A DNA stretch of 64,000 nucleotides, taken from assembly GCF_000332315.1 (NCBI RefSeq), contig NZ_KB235941.1, positions 548,359 through 612,358 on the forward strand, in the 5' to 3' direction. Below, piece after piece: positions 36,662 to 45,966 of the stretch. Each line of letters starts with the position of its first letter. The stretch's first letter is position 1. The position numbers were made by a program, and so were the translations under genes. The stretch is from Prochlorothrix hollandica PCC 9006 = CALU 1027 (GTDB taxonomy: Bacteria > Cyanobacteriota > Cyanobacteriia > Prochlorotrichales > Prochlorotrichaceae). The notes beneath the pieces are model-generated. The model had not been told where the DNA came from and searched no databases. It worked only from the letters and a program-made list of their open reading frames with translations.

Positions 36662-37657
36662 ATGGCTGTGGACTCGCCCTTTTATGTGGAGCGATCGGGG
36701 GATGACCAAGCCTTGGCGGTGATCCGTCGTCTAGGGGTGACCCTCTACATTGATGGGGAGCGGCAGGTGGGCAAAAGCTCGTTGCTGATGCGGGTGCTGG
36801 CAGCGGCGGAAACCTCAGGCAAACGGACAGTGACGGTGGATTGCCAGGGTCTGTCCCAGAACATCCTAGGGGACGAAGACCGCTTTTACCGGTGGTTTTG
36901 TGTGCAATTAGCCCAAGAATTGGATTTGGAGGATGACCTGGATCGCCACTGGGAGCGGTACCGGAAAGGGGGCAATAGTTCCTGCTGTACCCAATATCTG
37001 AAACACCAGATCCTAGCCCAGGTGAGCGAACCGGTGGTTATTGCCTTGGATGAGGTGGAAATGCTGATCGATGCCCCATTTAAATCCCAATTCTTCGGGA
37101 TGCTCCGCAACTGGCACAACCGCCGCGCCCATGATCAGCCCATGAAGCGGGTCGATTTGGTGTTGATCAGTTCCACGGAACCCCACCAATTGATCGAGAA
37201 TTTGAACCAGTCCCCCTTTAATGTGGGGGAAAAAATCAAAATGGAGGACTTTACCCCAGGGCAGGTGGCGGATTTGAACCAGCGCCACGGCTCCCCCTTT
37301 GATGCTGCCCATCTGGAACAACTGGCAACCCTGCTGGGGGGTCATCCCTTTTTGGTGCGACAGGCGCTGTATTGGGTGGCCAGTGGACGACAAACGGCGG
37401 CGGAGTTGTTGGCGACGGCCACCAGGGAGCAGGGAGCCTTTGGGGAGCATTTGCGCCACCTACGGCTGCGGCTGGATAGGCGACCAGAGTTGCAGTTGGC
37501 GGAGGGAATGAAGCTGATTGTCAACGGATCGGGCCATCGGGTCCCCAAGGCGGTGGCGGTGCGACTGGAGGCGGCGGGGCTGGTGAGGGCGGAAACCAAC
37601 ACCGCAGAGCCACGCTGTGAGTTGTATCGGTTATATTTTCGAGAAAGCCTGGGTTAA
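36662..37657 (+). CDS. AAA-like P-loop ATPase (AAA_35 type)
   Basis: The protein has 331 aa and starts MAVDSPFYVERSGDDQALAV, the usual entry of AAA-like domain proteins (consensus SPFYVER). Walker A is DGERQVGKSSLLM (near residue 36) and Walker B is VVIALDEVEMLID. The arginine/sensor region is LVLISSTEPHQLIENLNQSP. A winged-helix-like C-terminus contains GGHPFLVRQALYWVASGR, as in STAND-related ATPases. Many relatives are followed by WD40, TPR or other sensor modules; this one has none and may use its neighbours. A TTG at 36641 is an alternative start. The nuclease-like gene follows 15 bp downstream. Confidence 0.88.
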   Translation: MAVDSPFYVERSGDDQALAVIRRLGVTLYIDGERQVGKSSLLMRVLAAAETSGKRTVTVDCQGLSQNILGDEDRFYRWFCVQLAQELDLEDDLDRHWERYRKGGNSSCCTQYLKHQILAQVSEPVVIALDEVEMLIDAPFKSQFFGMLRNWHNRRAHDQPMKRVDLVLISSTEPHQLIENLNQSPFNVGEKIKMEDFTPGQVADLNQRHGSPFDAAHLEQLATLLGGHPFLVRQALYWVASGRQTAAELLATATREQGAFGEHLRHLRLRLDRRPELQLAEGMKLIVNGSGHRVPKAVAVRLEAAGLVRAETNTAEPRCELYRLYFRESLG

Positions 37658-37672
37658 GGGAGGGATCTAACC

Positions 37673-38356
37673 ATGGTGCTAACGGCCATTACGAAGGTGC
37701 TGACAACCCTGGAGCAGGCGGAAACCCTGCTGAATTTATCCCGCAGTGTCGATCCTGGGTTTTTCCCAGAATGGCAGGGTCCGTTGCCCCCGTTAACGGA
37801 GGCGGAAGAGGCAAGGCTCGATCGCCTTCGTGCCCGCTATCGCTATCACCGCAGGACGGGGCACTTAGCGGAAGGGGTGGTGAATTTGATTGTGCTGTCA
37901 CCGTTGCTGGAGTTGGCGGGGTTTTATGATCCCCCGTTTCAGTTGCGGGCAGAGCGATCGATCAGCCTGGAGATTCCCCCGGTGTCCCCGGAGTTGGAGG
38001 GCCAAACCTTGCAGGGGCGGCTGGATTTTTTGGTGGTGCAGGGGAGCTTCTGGCTGGCGATCGTCGAGTCGAAGGGTACGGATCTCAATTTGGAAGATGC
38101 CATTCCCCAAACCTTGGCCTATCTGTTGGCTAGCCCGCCCCAGGGCCAACCCCCAGCCCCCACTCCCCTCTATGCCATGGTGACCAATGGGGGACAGTTC
38201 CTGTTTTTGAAGGTGATGCGGGAACGGGTAACCTCAACGGTGTCTGACTATGATCTGTCGCCTTTTTTCTCCCATTTGCCCTTGGGGAACCAGTTATATG
38301 ATGTGGCCCGCATTCTCAAGGGCTTGGGGCAACGAATGATCCCCTCTCCGGTTTAA
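37673..38356 (+). CDS. PD-(D/E)XK restriction-endonuclease-like protein
   Basis: The 227-aa protein is related to HsdR N-terminal type nuclease domains. The core reads RLDFLVVQGSFWLAIVESKG, with the Asp and the Glu-Ser-Lys that form the metal site, after GVVNLIVLSPLLELAGFYD. The C-terminal part (LYAMVTNGGQFLFLKV) fits the family fold. No helicase or methylase partner is present, so it is not a complete restriction system. It is the third gene of the cluster beginning at 36117 and starts 15 bp after the ATPase stop. Confidence 0.82.
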   Translation: MVLTAITKVLTTLEQAETLLNLSRSVDPGFFPEWQGPLPPLTEAEEARLDRLRARYRYHRRTGHLAEGVVNLIVLSPLLELAGFYDPPFQLRAERSISLEIPPVSPELEGQTLQGRLDFLVVQGSFWLAIVESKGTDLNLEDAIPQTLAYLLASPPQGQPPAPTPLYAMVTNGGQFLFLKVMRERVTSTVSDYDLSPFFSHLPLGNQLYDVARILKGLGQRMIPSPV

Positions 38357-38378
38357 GTGGGTGGCCCTCATAAAAGCC

Positions 38379-38412
38379 TTGGTCTGCTAAGCTCTTACCC
38401 TATAATTAGGGT
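38379..38412 (+). promoter_or_regulatory. Promoter with overlapping operator-like dyad for the DUF433/DUF5615 pair
   Basis: A perfect -10 box TATAAT is at 38401-38406, with a weak -35 (TTGGTC, 38379-38384) 16 bases upstream. The -10 lies inside the dyad ACCCTA-TAAT-TAGGGT (38397-38412), a good candidate for binding by the antitoxin. A ribosome-binding site GGGAGA follows at about 38431, before ATG 38448. Confidence 0.55.
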
Positions 38413-38447
38413 GCTTGGAACATTGCCGTTAGGGAGAAGCCCCACCC

Positions 38448-38759
38448 ATGTTTGCGGTCAGTTACCCCCACATCGAAAAACTCCCCGATCACCCCGCCCG
38501 GTTGCAGCGGCTGCCCCGCATTCGGGTGGCTCAGATTGTGATGGATTATTTGGCCTATGGCTGGTCGGTGGAGGAAATGTGTCGTCAGCATCCCTATTTA
38601 CGACCGGCAGAGGCTTATGCTGCTATGGGCTACTACTTTGATTATCAAGCAGAGATTGATGGGGAAATTGAGCAGGAGTGGCAGCAATACCAAAGCGATC
38701 GCTTGAATACGCCACGATCGCCCTTTTATATCCGTCTGAAGGGTAAAGGGTTATTGTAA
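38448..38759 (+). CDS. DUF433-family antitoxin
   Basis: The 103-aa protein has the winged-helix core of DUF433 proteins: LPRIRVAQIVMDYLAYGWSV, EEMCRQHPYLRPAEAYAAMG, YYFDYQAEIDGEI. In known pairs these proteins neutralise a DUF5615 (PIN-like) toxin and repress their own promoter. The toxin gene starts on the very next base after the stop codon, a strict coupling. Confidence 0.9.
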   Translation: MFAVSYPHIEKLPDHPARLQRLPRIRVAQIVMDYLAYGWSVEEMCRQHPYLRPAEAYAAMGYYFDYQAEIDGEIEQEWQQYQSDRLNTPRSPFYIRLKGKGLL

Positions 38760-39116
38760 ATGGCGATCGGTCTCTATATGGATGTCCATGTGCCCCAGGC
38801 TATTACGGATCAGTTGCGTCGGCGTGGGGTTGATGTTTTGACCGCCTGGGATGATGGAATGCAGGAACTGCCTGATGATCAACTCCTCGATCGTGTGACA
38901 GATTTGGGCCGAATCCTCTTTACCCAGGACATTCGCTTTAGAGTTTTGGCAGAACGCTGGCAGTCCCAGGGGCGTAATTTCTCTGGCTTGGTGTTTGGTC
39001 ACCAGTTGGGGGGAACGATCGGCCAGTTTGTGCAGGATCTGGAGTGCATTGCCCAGGCTTCTGATCCAGAGGAGTGGCTCAATGGGGTGGACTATATCCC
39101 GTTTAAACGCCTTTGA
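38760..39116 (+). CDS. DUF5615 PIN-like toxin
   Basis: The 118-aa protein shows the Mut7-C/PIN-like fold: LYMDVHVPQAITDQLRRRGV with the first acidic residue, DVLTAWDDGMQELPDDQLLD, RILFTQDIRFRVLAERW with a second Asp, and SGLVFGHQ. These acidic residues form the presumed RNase metal site. The gene follows the DUF433 gene without a gap (TAA then ATG). This is one of the commonest toxin-antitoxin types in cyanobacteria. Confidence 0.9.
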   Translation: MAIGLYMDVHVPQAITDQLRRRGVDVLTAWDDGMQELPDDQLLDRVTDLGRILFTQDIRFRVLAERWQSQGRNFSGLVFGHQLGGTIGQFVQDLECIAQASDPEEWLNGVDYIPFKRL

Positions 39117-39169
39117 ACGGCGAGATTGCGGCCAATACAATCCTTGTATTAACAGTTTTTTGGTGAATT

Positions 39170-41404
39170 ATGGTTAACGTTCCCGAATCATCCCCAGCGA
39201 TTACCTATACCGTGGGGGGGACGGTGCAGGCGGGTAGTGGCTATTATGTGACGCGGGCGGCGGATGGGGAGTTGCTGGAGCTGTGTTTGGCGGGGGAGTT
39301 TGCCTATGTGCTGACTTCGCGGCAGATGGGCAAGAGTAGCTTGATGGTGCGGACGGCGGATCGGCTGCGGGACAAGGCCAATGGGGAGACGGTGACCCCA
39401 GTGATTGTGGATTTGCAGGAGATTGGCACTCCCAGCCAAGAGGAGTGGTATTTCGGGTTTTTAGCGGCGGTGGTGGATCAGTTTGAGGTGGCGTTGGCGA
39501 CGGATTTGTATGACTGGTGGGATGAGCAGCGGGGGCTGGGGATTACCCAACGGCTGACGCGGTTTTTTGATCAGGTGCTGTTGCCCCAGGTGGCGGGGCG
39601 GATTGTGATTTTTGTGGATGAGATTGATACGACGTTGAGTTTGGATTATACGGACGATTTTTTTATTGCGATTCGCTATTTCTATACGGTGCGGGCGGAA
39701 AATCCGGCATTTCAGCGGCTGTCGTTTGTGTTGTTGGGGGTGGCCACACCGGGGGAGTTGATTAAGGACGGCAAGCGCACGCCGTTTAATATTGGCAGGC
39801 GGGTGGAGTTGATGGATTTTTCGGAGACGGAGGCGGCTCCGTTGGCGGCGGGGCTGGGGTTGCCGGAATCCCAGGGGGCGGCGGTGTTTGGGGAGATTCT
39901 GGGGTGGACGGGGGGCCATCCCTATTTGACGCAGCGCCTGTGTGGAGCAGTGCGAACCCACCCCCCAGCCCCCTCCAGGAAGGGTGAGAAAGAGGATCTG
40001 GTTCCTTCCCTTGTAGATGGGTTGGTGGAGGCGTTGTTTTTGGGGGAGGGGAGCGAGCAGGATAATAATTTGCAGTTTGTGCGGGATATGTTGACGGGGC
40101 GGGCACCGGGGGGGGAGGTGCTGGGGTTGTTGCAGATTTATCGGGAGATTTGGCGGGAGAAGGTGGTGCTGGATGAGGAGCAGTCGATCCTGAAGAATCA
40201 CCTGAAGCTGGCGGGGATTGTGGGGCGGGAGGGATCCCGGCTGGTGGTGCGGAACCGGATTTATGAACGGGTGTTTGATAGGGGCTGGTTGCGGCGGCAT
40301 TGGCCGTTGAATTGGGTGGGGCAGTTGCGGTTGGCCTGGAAGGTGGTCGCGGTGTCGGCGGCGGTGACGTTGGGGGTGGGGTGGCTGGGGTTGGTGGCCT
40401 ATAACCAGTCGCGGCAGTTGCAGGGGGCGTTAACAGAGGTAGAGGCGGCAAATAAGATGGCACTGGCTAACGAGGGGCGGGCCAACCAGAATGCGCGGGA
40501 GGCGGAGATACAAGCGGGGCGGGCGGAGGAGCAGCGGCAGGTGGCGGAGGGACGGGCGGCGGAGTTGACGGTGCAGACCCAGAATCTGCAACAGCAGAGG
40601 GCACTGGCCCAGGAGAACGCGGCACGGGCGGAGGAGAGTGCGCGGGAGGCGGCGGCACAGACGACGCTGGCGGAAGCACGGCAGCAGGTGGCGGAGGAGG
40701 CCCAGCGGGACGCAGTGGCGGCAAGGTTGGTGGCGGAGGTGCAACGAAGGCGGGCGGAGACGGCGACGGTGGCGGCGGAGGAGAGTGCGAGGGAGGCAGA
40801 GGAGCAGCGGCAGGTGGCGGAACGGCAGGCAGCAGAGGCGAAGTTGCGGGAGCAGGCGGCGGTGGTGTTGACCTGGATGCCCACGCGGCAAGCCCCTAAG
40901 GGGATGGCCTTAGCCCTGCAAACCTATGCCAGTGCCGATAATCAAAAGACTAGTACATCTGTACTAAAATTTTCGGAATCCAGCTTGTTAAGCGCAGTGC
41001 AACAGCTTAAGGAAAGCCAGCGCCTGGAAGGCCATGAACAGGAGGTCTATGGAGTGGCTATTAGTCCCGATGGAGAGCGCATCGTCAGTGGCAGTGATGA
41101 CGGCACCCTCAGACTCTGGGACTTGCAGGGACAACAAATCGGCGAACCCTTCCAGGGTCATACGAATTGGGTTCTTTCGGTGGCCTTTAGTCCCGATGGA
41201 GAGCGCATCGTCAGTGGCAGTTCTGACGGCACCCTCAGACTCTGGCACGCCTCCCCCACCGCCTGGTTTCGCATTGGCTGCAACCGCCTCCGCTATCACC
41301 CCCTCTTCCGCGACCCCGCAACCGAGATCCCCAACGACCCAGAACTCCTGGAAAGCGTCGTGCAAGCCCGCCAAGCCTGCCAAACCCGCGTCTGGGACCC
41401 ATAA
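39170..41404 (+). CDS. AAA-like ATPase with membrane anchor, coiled coil and two WD40 repeats
   Basis: The protein has 744 aa. Residues about 10-375 are an AAA-like domain (Walker A SRQMGKSSLMVRTADRL, Walker B IVIFVDEIDTTL, GWTGGHPYLTQRLCGAV). One membrane segment follows (VVAVSAAVTLGVGWLGLVAY, about residue 390), then a long Ala/Glu/Arg coiled coil (about 415-565). Only two WD40 repeats are left (HEQEVYGVAISPDGERIVSG, HTNWVLSVAFSPDGERIVSG) before the family C-terminus (AWFRIGCNRLRYHPLF). Relatives usually have a complete propeller of seven or more repeats, so this copy has probably lost repeats by recombination. It may act as a sensor ATPase; its ligand is unknown. Confidence 0.88.
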   Translation: MVNVPESSPAITYTVGGTVQAGSGYYVTRAADGELLELCLAGEFAYVLTSRQMGKSSLMVRTADRLRDKANGETVTPVIVDLQEIGTPSQEEWYFGFLAAVVDQFEVALATDLYDWWDEQRGLGITQRLTRFFDQVLLPQVAGRIVIFVDEIDTTLSLDYTDDFFIAIRYFYTVRAENPAFQRLSFVLLGVATPGELIKDGKRTPFNIGRRVELMDFSETEAAPLAAGLGLPESQGAAVFGEILGWTGGHPYLTQRLCGAVRTHPPAPSRKGEKEDLVPSLVDGLVEALFLGEGSEQDNNLQFVRDMLTGRAPGGEVLGLLQIYREIWREKVVLDEEQSILKNHLKLAGIVGREGSRLVVRNRIYERVFDRGWLRRHWPLNWVGQLRLAWKVVAVSAAVTLGVGWLGLVAYNQSRQLQGALTEVEAANKMALANEGRANQNAREAEIQAGRAEEQRQVAEGRAAELTVQTQNLQQQRALAQENAARAEESAREAAAQTTLAEARQQVAEEAQRDAVAARLVAEVQRRRAETATVAAEESAREAEEQRQVAERQAAEAKLREQAAVVLTWMPTRQAPKGMALALQTYASADNQKTSTSVLKFSESSLLSAVQQLKESQRLEGHEQEVYGVAISPDGERIVSGSDDGTLRLWDLQGQQIGEPFQGHTNWVLSVAFSPDGERIVSGSSDGTLRLWHASPTAWFRIGCNRLRYHPLFRDPATEIPNDPELLESVVQARQACQTRVWDP

Positions 41405-41423
41405 CCCCTGATCCCCGCCCCCC

Positions 41424-43799
41424 CTAGCCCTGGAGATGCCGATCGAGCCAAGACACCATCTCCCACAACACCTGACCCACCCCCTGGCGCGATCGATAGC
41501 TGTGGTCCTCCCCCGGCAACACCACCCAGCGCACCGTTCCCCCCAACCCCTTAATGGCCTCATAGAGCCGCTCACTCTGGAGGGGATAGGTGCCGGGATT
41601 ACTATCAGCACCGCCATGGATCAGTAAAAGAGGGGTTTTAATGCGATCGGCCACCGTAAACGGCGACATTCGGGTATAAGTCTCCAGCGCCTGCCAATAG
41701 GTGCGCTGCTCCCCCTGGAAACCAAAGGGCGTAAGAGTGCGGTTATAGGCACCACTGCGGGCAATCCCCGCCCGGAAGCGATCGCTGTGGGCCAGCACAT
41801 TAGCCACCGTAAACGCCCCATAGGAATGGCCCCCCACCGCTAGCCGCTGGGGATCGGCAATGCCCGCCGCCACCAGGAAATCCACCGCCCCATCCACACT
41901 GGTCAGCAACTGCTCCCCATAGGTATCATTGGGTTCCGCCCCCGCCTCCCCCACAATGGGAATCGACGGATTATCCAAAATGGCATAGCCCTGGGTCAGC
42001 AAAAACAGCACCGAATTGCCCCAGGGACGGCTAAACACATGATCAGCCTGGGTTATCTGGCCCGCACTGTCCCGGCTGAGGTATTCCTCCGGATAGACCC
42101 ACAACAGCGTCGGCAGTGGACCCTGGGCCGGATCATACCCCGGCGGCAAATAGAGAGTCCCCGACAGGGGCAAGCCATCGGCACGGCTATAGCGCACAAT
42201 GCGCCGCGTAATGCCCCCATACCAGGGCAAGGGATCCGTAAACTGGGTGATGGGGGTGACCGTGTTCCGGCGGCGATCGTGGCGGTAGAAATTGGGGGGT
42301 TCCGTATCACTTTGGCGAGAGGTGATGAACTCGTTGGCCTCAGGGTCCAGCACCAAGCGCACCGACTCAAAATAGGGATCCTGGGCCTGCCAGAGCCGTT
42401 CCTTCTCCCCTGTGGCTAAATTCCAGCGATCGAGGAAGGGATGCACCCCCTCCGGCGCAGCCCCATAGCCATCCAAATAAACACTATTGCTATCACCACC
42501 ATCCCCCTCAGGAGCCAGCAGCAGCGTCCCCCAGTGGTAGGGACCCGGAGCCGTCACCAACTCCCCCGGATCATGGTAGGCATCCTGGAAATCCCGATCG
42601 TGGAGCAACTGGGGATTGCCCCCCATCTGGCTGGGATCCAACAGCCAGGTGCGCACTTGGCGACTGTCGTACCAGGCTTCCAGACCAATGGCCATCTGCT
42701 CCCGGCCCCAGTAGAGGCGATTGAGGCGCAGTTGCAACTGCCACAGTAACTGGGGCGCAGACTGGAACGGGGCATTCACCTGATAGACCCCATCCCGGAA
42801 CGGCACCTCCACCCTGGGATCCCCCTGATCCAAGGCTTCCACCCAATACACCGTAGCCGGTCGATCGCCCCGCCAGTTGACCCAGCGCCGCCCCGGACGC
42901 ACCGCATCATACTGGGGTAACACCGTTTCGTTGAGGGGCAGATCGGCCACGGTGTAGCAGGGCTGACCCCGGCGGTCTAGGATCACGGCCCGGTGGGGAA
43001 AACGCCACAGGGGCACCTGGCAGGAAAAAGGTCGGTGGAAGGTTTCCAGCAACAGCCACTGGCCATCGGGGGAGGGGGTGACCTCATCAATGAGGGCTGG
43101 ACCCAGGAGGGGCGTGCGATCGCCCTGCAAGTTTACCTGTACTATCTCCGAGGTCAGATAATGCTCAAATAAGGCCGCATCATGGGCATCCGTCAGCAAA
43201 TGAGTGTAGGTGCGGGCAGGGCTGGCCTCGCCGCTATGTTCCTCAATGCGGGGACCCAGGGGCACAGGGGAGGCCGTGGGCGGATCCGGATGTTGGGCCG
43301 GAATCACCTTGCACAGCACTCCCTCCGCCTCACTGATCCAGACTGCAGGATTACCGTAGGTCCCATTCAACCCCTGGGCAATCAGGCACCATGCCTTAGC
43401 CGTGGCCAGTTCCAACACCCACAGCGCCCCGCCGCCGTCTTGGCTGACGGTGAAGGTTAGATAATTGCCCTCCGGGGACCAGCGCAGGTTCCGCACCGCA
43501 GTCCCCTCCGGCAGAATCACCGGGGTACACTGGCCCGTGGTGGGGGAACAAACCCGAATGCTGCCATAGCCTTGGACATGGGCCGGTTCCCAGGTCTGGG
43601 GGTCCAGATCCAGGCCCGCCAAGTGGAGGGAAGGCACCACAATCAGGCTGATGTCCGGCAGGGAAGGGCGCTCTAGCTCCAGGTACCACTGGCGATTGGG
43701 GGAAACCCGCACCACCGGCGATCGAGGGGCATCGTAGTGGCTGGCAATGGGTTCGGGGGGCAGTTGCCACTGGGGTTGAGGGCGGGCGGTAGCATCCAT
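41424..43799 (-). CDS. Prolyl-oligopeptidase family (S9) serine peptidase, glutamyl endopeptidase-like
   Basis: The protein has about 791 aa. The N-terminal 550 residues form a beta-propeller with recurring blade-like segments (LRWSPEGNYLTFTVSQDGGG, DEVTPSPDGQWLLLETFH). The C-terminal alpha/beta-hydrolase domain has the nucleophile in VGGHSYGAFTVANVLAHS, the acid in LLIHGGADSNPGTYPLQSER and the His in LPGEDHSYRSRQG. The plan is that of the chloroplast/cyanobacterial glutamyl endopeptidase that degrades small peptides. The start is taken at ATG 43799 (MDATARPQPQWQLPPEP). ATG 43814 is close. A frame continuing to 43886 is translated 12-bp tandem repeat (GGGCAGATCAAC, 43849-43880) and was not used. 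Confidence 0.88.
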   Translation of the reverse strand: MDATARPQPQWQLPPEPIASHYDAPRSPVVRVSPNRQWYLELERPSLPDISLIVVPSLHLAGLDLDPQTWEPAHVQGYGSIRVCSPTTGQCTPVILPEGTAVRNLRWSPEGNYLTFTVSQDGGGALWVLELATAKAWCLIAQGLNGTYGNPAVWISEAEGVLCKVIPAQHPDPPTASPVPLGPRIEEHSGEASPARTYTHLLTDAHDAALFEHYLTSEIVQVNLQGDRTPLLGPALIDEVTPSPDGQWLLLETFHRPFSCQVPLWRFPHRAVILDRRGQPCYTVADLPLNETVLPQYDAVRPGRRWVNWRGDRPATVYWVEALDQGDPRVEVPFRDGVYQVNAPFQSAPQLLWQLQLRLNRLYWGREQMAIGLEAWYDSRQVRTWLLDPSQMGGNPQLLHDRDFQDAYHDPGELVTAPGPYHWGTLLLAPEGDGGDSNSVYLDGYGAAPEGVHPFLDRWNLATGEKERLWQAQDPYFESVRLVLDPEANEFITSRQSDTEPPNFYRHDRRRNTVTPITQFTDPLPWYGGITRRIVRYSRADGLPLSGTLYLPPGYDPAQGPLPTLLWVYPEEYLSRDSAGQITQADHVFSRPWGNSVLFLLTQGYAILDNPSIPIVGEAGAEPNDTYGEQLLTSVDGAVDFLVAAGIADPQRLAVGGHSYGAFTVANVLAHSDRFRAGIARSGAYNRTLTPFGFQGEQRTYWQALETYTRMSPFTVADRIKTPLLLIHGGADSNPGTYPLQSERLYEAIKGLGGTVRWVVLPGEDHSYRSRQGVGQVLWEMVSWLDRHLQG

Positions 43800-43848
43800 G
43801 GCATTGAGGTACATAAGGGCAGACGGACAAGATGAGGCAACGTAAAAC

Positions 43849-44086
43849 GGGCAGATCAACGGGCAGATCAACGGGCAGCTAAGCAAGCTGTTAAACCCTA
43901 GAACACTGCGATCGCCCAGGGTCGCAACCCTAGGCAGGTCTGTCTACCCTATCCTATTTATGTCCAAGACTCAGGGGACGAAACCCAACAGCCAGTTTTG
44001 TCAAGTCCCTTGCTGGGTTTCGTGCCGCTACCCAACCGACGATCGACTACGATCGCCGATCGGTCTGCGTTCGTCGGTTGGAAGAG
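43849..44086. repeat. Short spacer with tandem repeat and hairpins between crtH and the S9 peptidase
   Basis: 43849-43880 is a 12-bp tandem repeat, GGGCAGATCAAC. 43978-44030 has the dyad ACGAAACCCA / TGGGTTTCGT, and 44033-44082 the dyad CCAACCGACG / CGTCGGTTGG. The latter ends 5 bp before the crtH stop and may terminate crtH transcripts. Confidence 0.65.
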
Positions 44087-45613
44087 CTAAAGGCCCAAAT
44101 CCACAGCAACCCGGTGGGCACAGGCAAAACCGGAAAAAGCCACCGCATTGAGACCTTGACCGGGGAACGTACTATCCCCCACGCAATAGAGACCGGGAAC
44201 CGCTGTGCGATTAAAGGGCATTCCCAACAATCCCCAGAGTTTTTGGCGGGGAATCGGTCCATAGGTGCCGTCCTGGCGGTTGAGGAAGCGGCGATGGGTG
44301 CGGGGAGTGCCCACCTCCTGGTAGTCGATGTGGTCTTGGAGACCGGGGAAAATGGCCTCTAAACGCTGGATTAAACGCTGGGCTGCTTGTTCCTTCTTGG
44401 CCTGGTAAGCGGCGGGATCCAGATCCTGCCAATCATCAATGTAGCTGGGGGTGAACGTGTGAATAATGTGGCGATCGGGGGGGGCCAAACTGGGATCCAG
44501 CAACGTGGGAATGGAGACAAAAATGGTACCTTCGTTGTCCTCCATCTTGGCCCAATCCTCTAGGACAATGTGGTGGCAGTCGGTGCCCGCTGGCAGCAGA
44601 TCCGCCTTCACCCCCAGGTGAACACTGACAAAGCTGGGGGATTTGCGGTAGCGTTGCTGCCACCGTTGCTCCGAGGTGGGCTGAGTCTCTGGATCCAGCA
44701 GCTTACCGAAGGTATCCCAGCGGGTGGCATTGGAAACCACCCGTTTCGCCCGAATTTCCTCCCCCGACACCAACCGTACCCCCACCGCCCGGTTCCCCTC
44801 CCGGATAATGGTTTGCACCTTGGCCTTATAGCGAATCGTACTGCCCGCCTTTTCCAGCCCTTCCACCAGTTTCAGGGCGATTTGGCCCACACCGCCCTTG
44901 GGGTAGTTGATGCCGCCGTAGTGGCGATCGGAGAAAACCATGCCCGCATTGATCATGGGGGTGCAGTCCGCCGGAACCACGGACCAGCAGTAGCACTCCA
45001 TGTCGATAAATTTAAGTAATTCTGGGTCTTTAATGTGTCGCCGTGCCACATCCCCCGCATTTTGGGGTAAATACTGCACCAGACCTAGGCAAGCCAGGGG
45101 ATGCTGGAAAAAGACCCGCGTTAAATAGCCCAGTTCCTCCAGGGACAGCAACTCCATGGCGTTGAGGCAGTTAAACACGCTCCAACATTCATCATAAAAG
45201 CCCCGAATCCCCGTCGCCTCATGGGGGAAGCGCTGGATCAGTTCCTGGAGAAATTGCTCATAATCCCGGTGTACCCGCAGGGTCAGATCCTGGGGCAGGT
45301 GGTAGTGGATCTGGACGGGGTCAGGCACGGTTTCCAACTCCATGCCGACGGCGGCGAGGGCGCGGGTCAGCAGGTTGGTGGTGCCTTTGTCCCCAAACCC
45401 AAAGATCATGGAGGCTCCCACGTCAAAGCGGTAACCCTCGTGTTCAAAGTAGCCCGCACTGCCCCCCGGAATAATGTAGCTTTCCAGGACGAGAACCTTA
45501 GCGCCTTTAGCGGCTAGTTGGGTGGCGGTGACGAGTCCGCCGATGCCGGAGCCAATGACGATGACATCGTAGGTCTGGGGAGGAGCGGCGGTGACGGGGG
45601 TAGATGGGGACAT
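44087..45613 (-). CDS. crtH: Carotene (prolycopene) isomerase
   Basis: The 508-aa FAD-dependent enzyme isomerises poly-cis lycopene to all-trans lycopene in carotenoid synthesis. The N-terminal dinucleotide motif is [20 protein letters not shown] (residues about 15-35), followed by [32 protein letters not shown] and [19 protein letters not shown]. The end has [20 protein letters not shown], the FAD-binding signature of the CrtI/CrtISO group. Start ATG 45613 ([20 protein letters not shown]) matches family length; the open frame reaches 45727 without support. It is transcribed alone, away from other carotenoid genes in this window. Confidence 0.94.
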   Translation of the reverse strand: MSPSTPVTAAPPQTYDVIVIGSGIGGLVTATQLAAKGAKVLVLESYIIPGGSAGYFEHEGYRFDVGASMIFGFGDKGTTNLLTRALAAVGMELETVPDPVQIHYHLPQDLTLRVHRDYEQFLQELIQRFPHEATGIRGFYDECWSVFNCLNAMELLSLEELGYLTRVFFQHPLACLGLVQYLPQNAGDVARRHIKDPELLKFIDMECYCWSVVPADCTPMINAGMVFSDRHYGGINYPKGGVGQIALKLVEGLEKAGSTIRYKAKVQTIIREGNRAVGVRLVSGEEIRAKRVVSNATRWDTFGKLLDPETQPTSEQRWQQRYRKSPSFVSVHLGVKADLLPAGTDCHHIVLEDWAKMEDNEGTIFVSIPTLLDPSLAPPDRHIIHTFTPSYIDDWQDLDPAAYQAKKEQAAQRLIQRLEAIFPGLQDHIDYQEVGTPRTHRRFLNRQDGTYGPIPRQKLWGLLGMPFNRTAVPGLYCVGDSTFPGQGLNAVAFSGFACAHRVAVDLGL

Positions 45614-45706
45614 GGACGGTGCAGGGGATAGGGCGTGGATGGGGTGAGTCCAGGGGGCTAGAGGGCGATCCCTGGACTCCTGGCCTGTTCCATCATAAGG
45701 GGATTC

Positions 45707-45742
45707 TGTCCCCCATCTGTCCCCCATCTGTCCCCCATCTGT
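45707..45742. repeat. 11-bp tandem repeat upstream of crtH
   Basis: About three copies of TGTCCCCCATC plus a degenerate fourth (ATCTGTGCCCC). Confidence 0.85.
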
Positions 45743-45867
45743 GCCCCGTTTATCCCCCGTCGGTTTCCCCCGTTGTTCCAGACAGGGGCGATCGCCCTAG
45801 GGAGACTGCGATCGTGTTCCCCTCTTGGTCGGGGTTAGGGGTAGGTTTAGACCTGGCGATCGCCCCA

Positions 45868-45966
45868 GGGCACCTCGATTAATTGGGTTGGGCGGCGAAG
45901 CCGCCCGCTACAACCCCTATTCTTGCCTTGGTACAGGGGCAAGAATTTGGATTTTTTGAGGTGCCC
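45868..45966. mobile_element. 99-bp inverted-repeat element, copy 2
   Basis: Ends GGGCACCTC (45868) and GAGGTGCCC (45966) are exact inverted copies. The interior matches the element at 20933-21022 closely (AATTGGGTTGGGCG, CAACCCCTATTCTTG, GAATTTGGATTTTT). No coding capacity. Confidence 0.8.
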
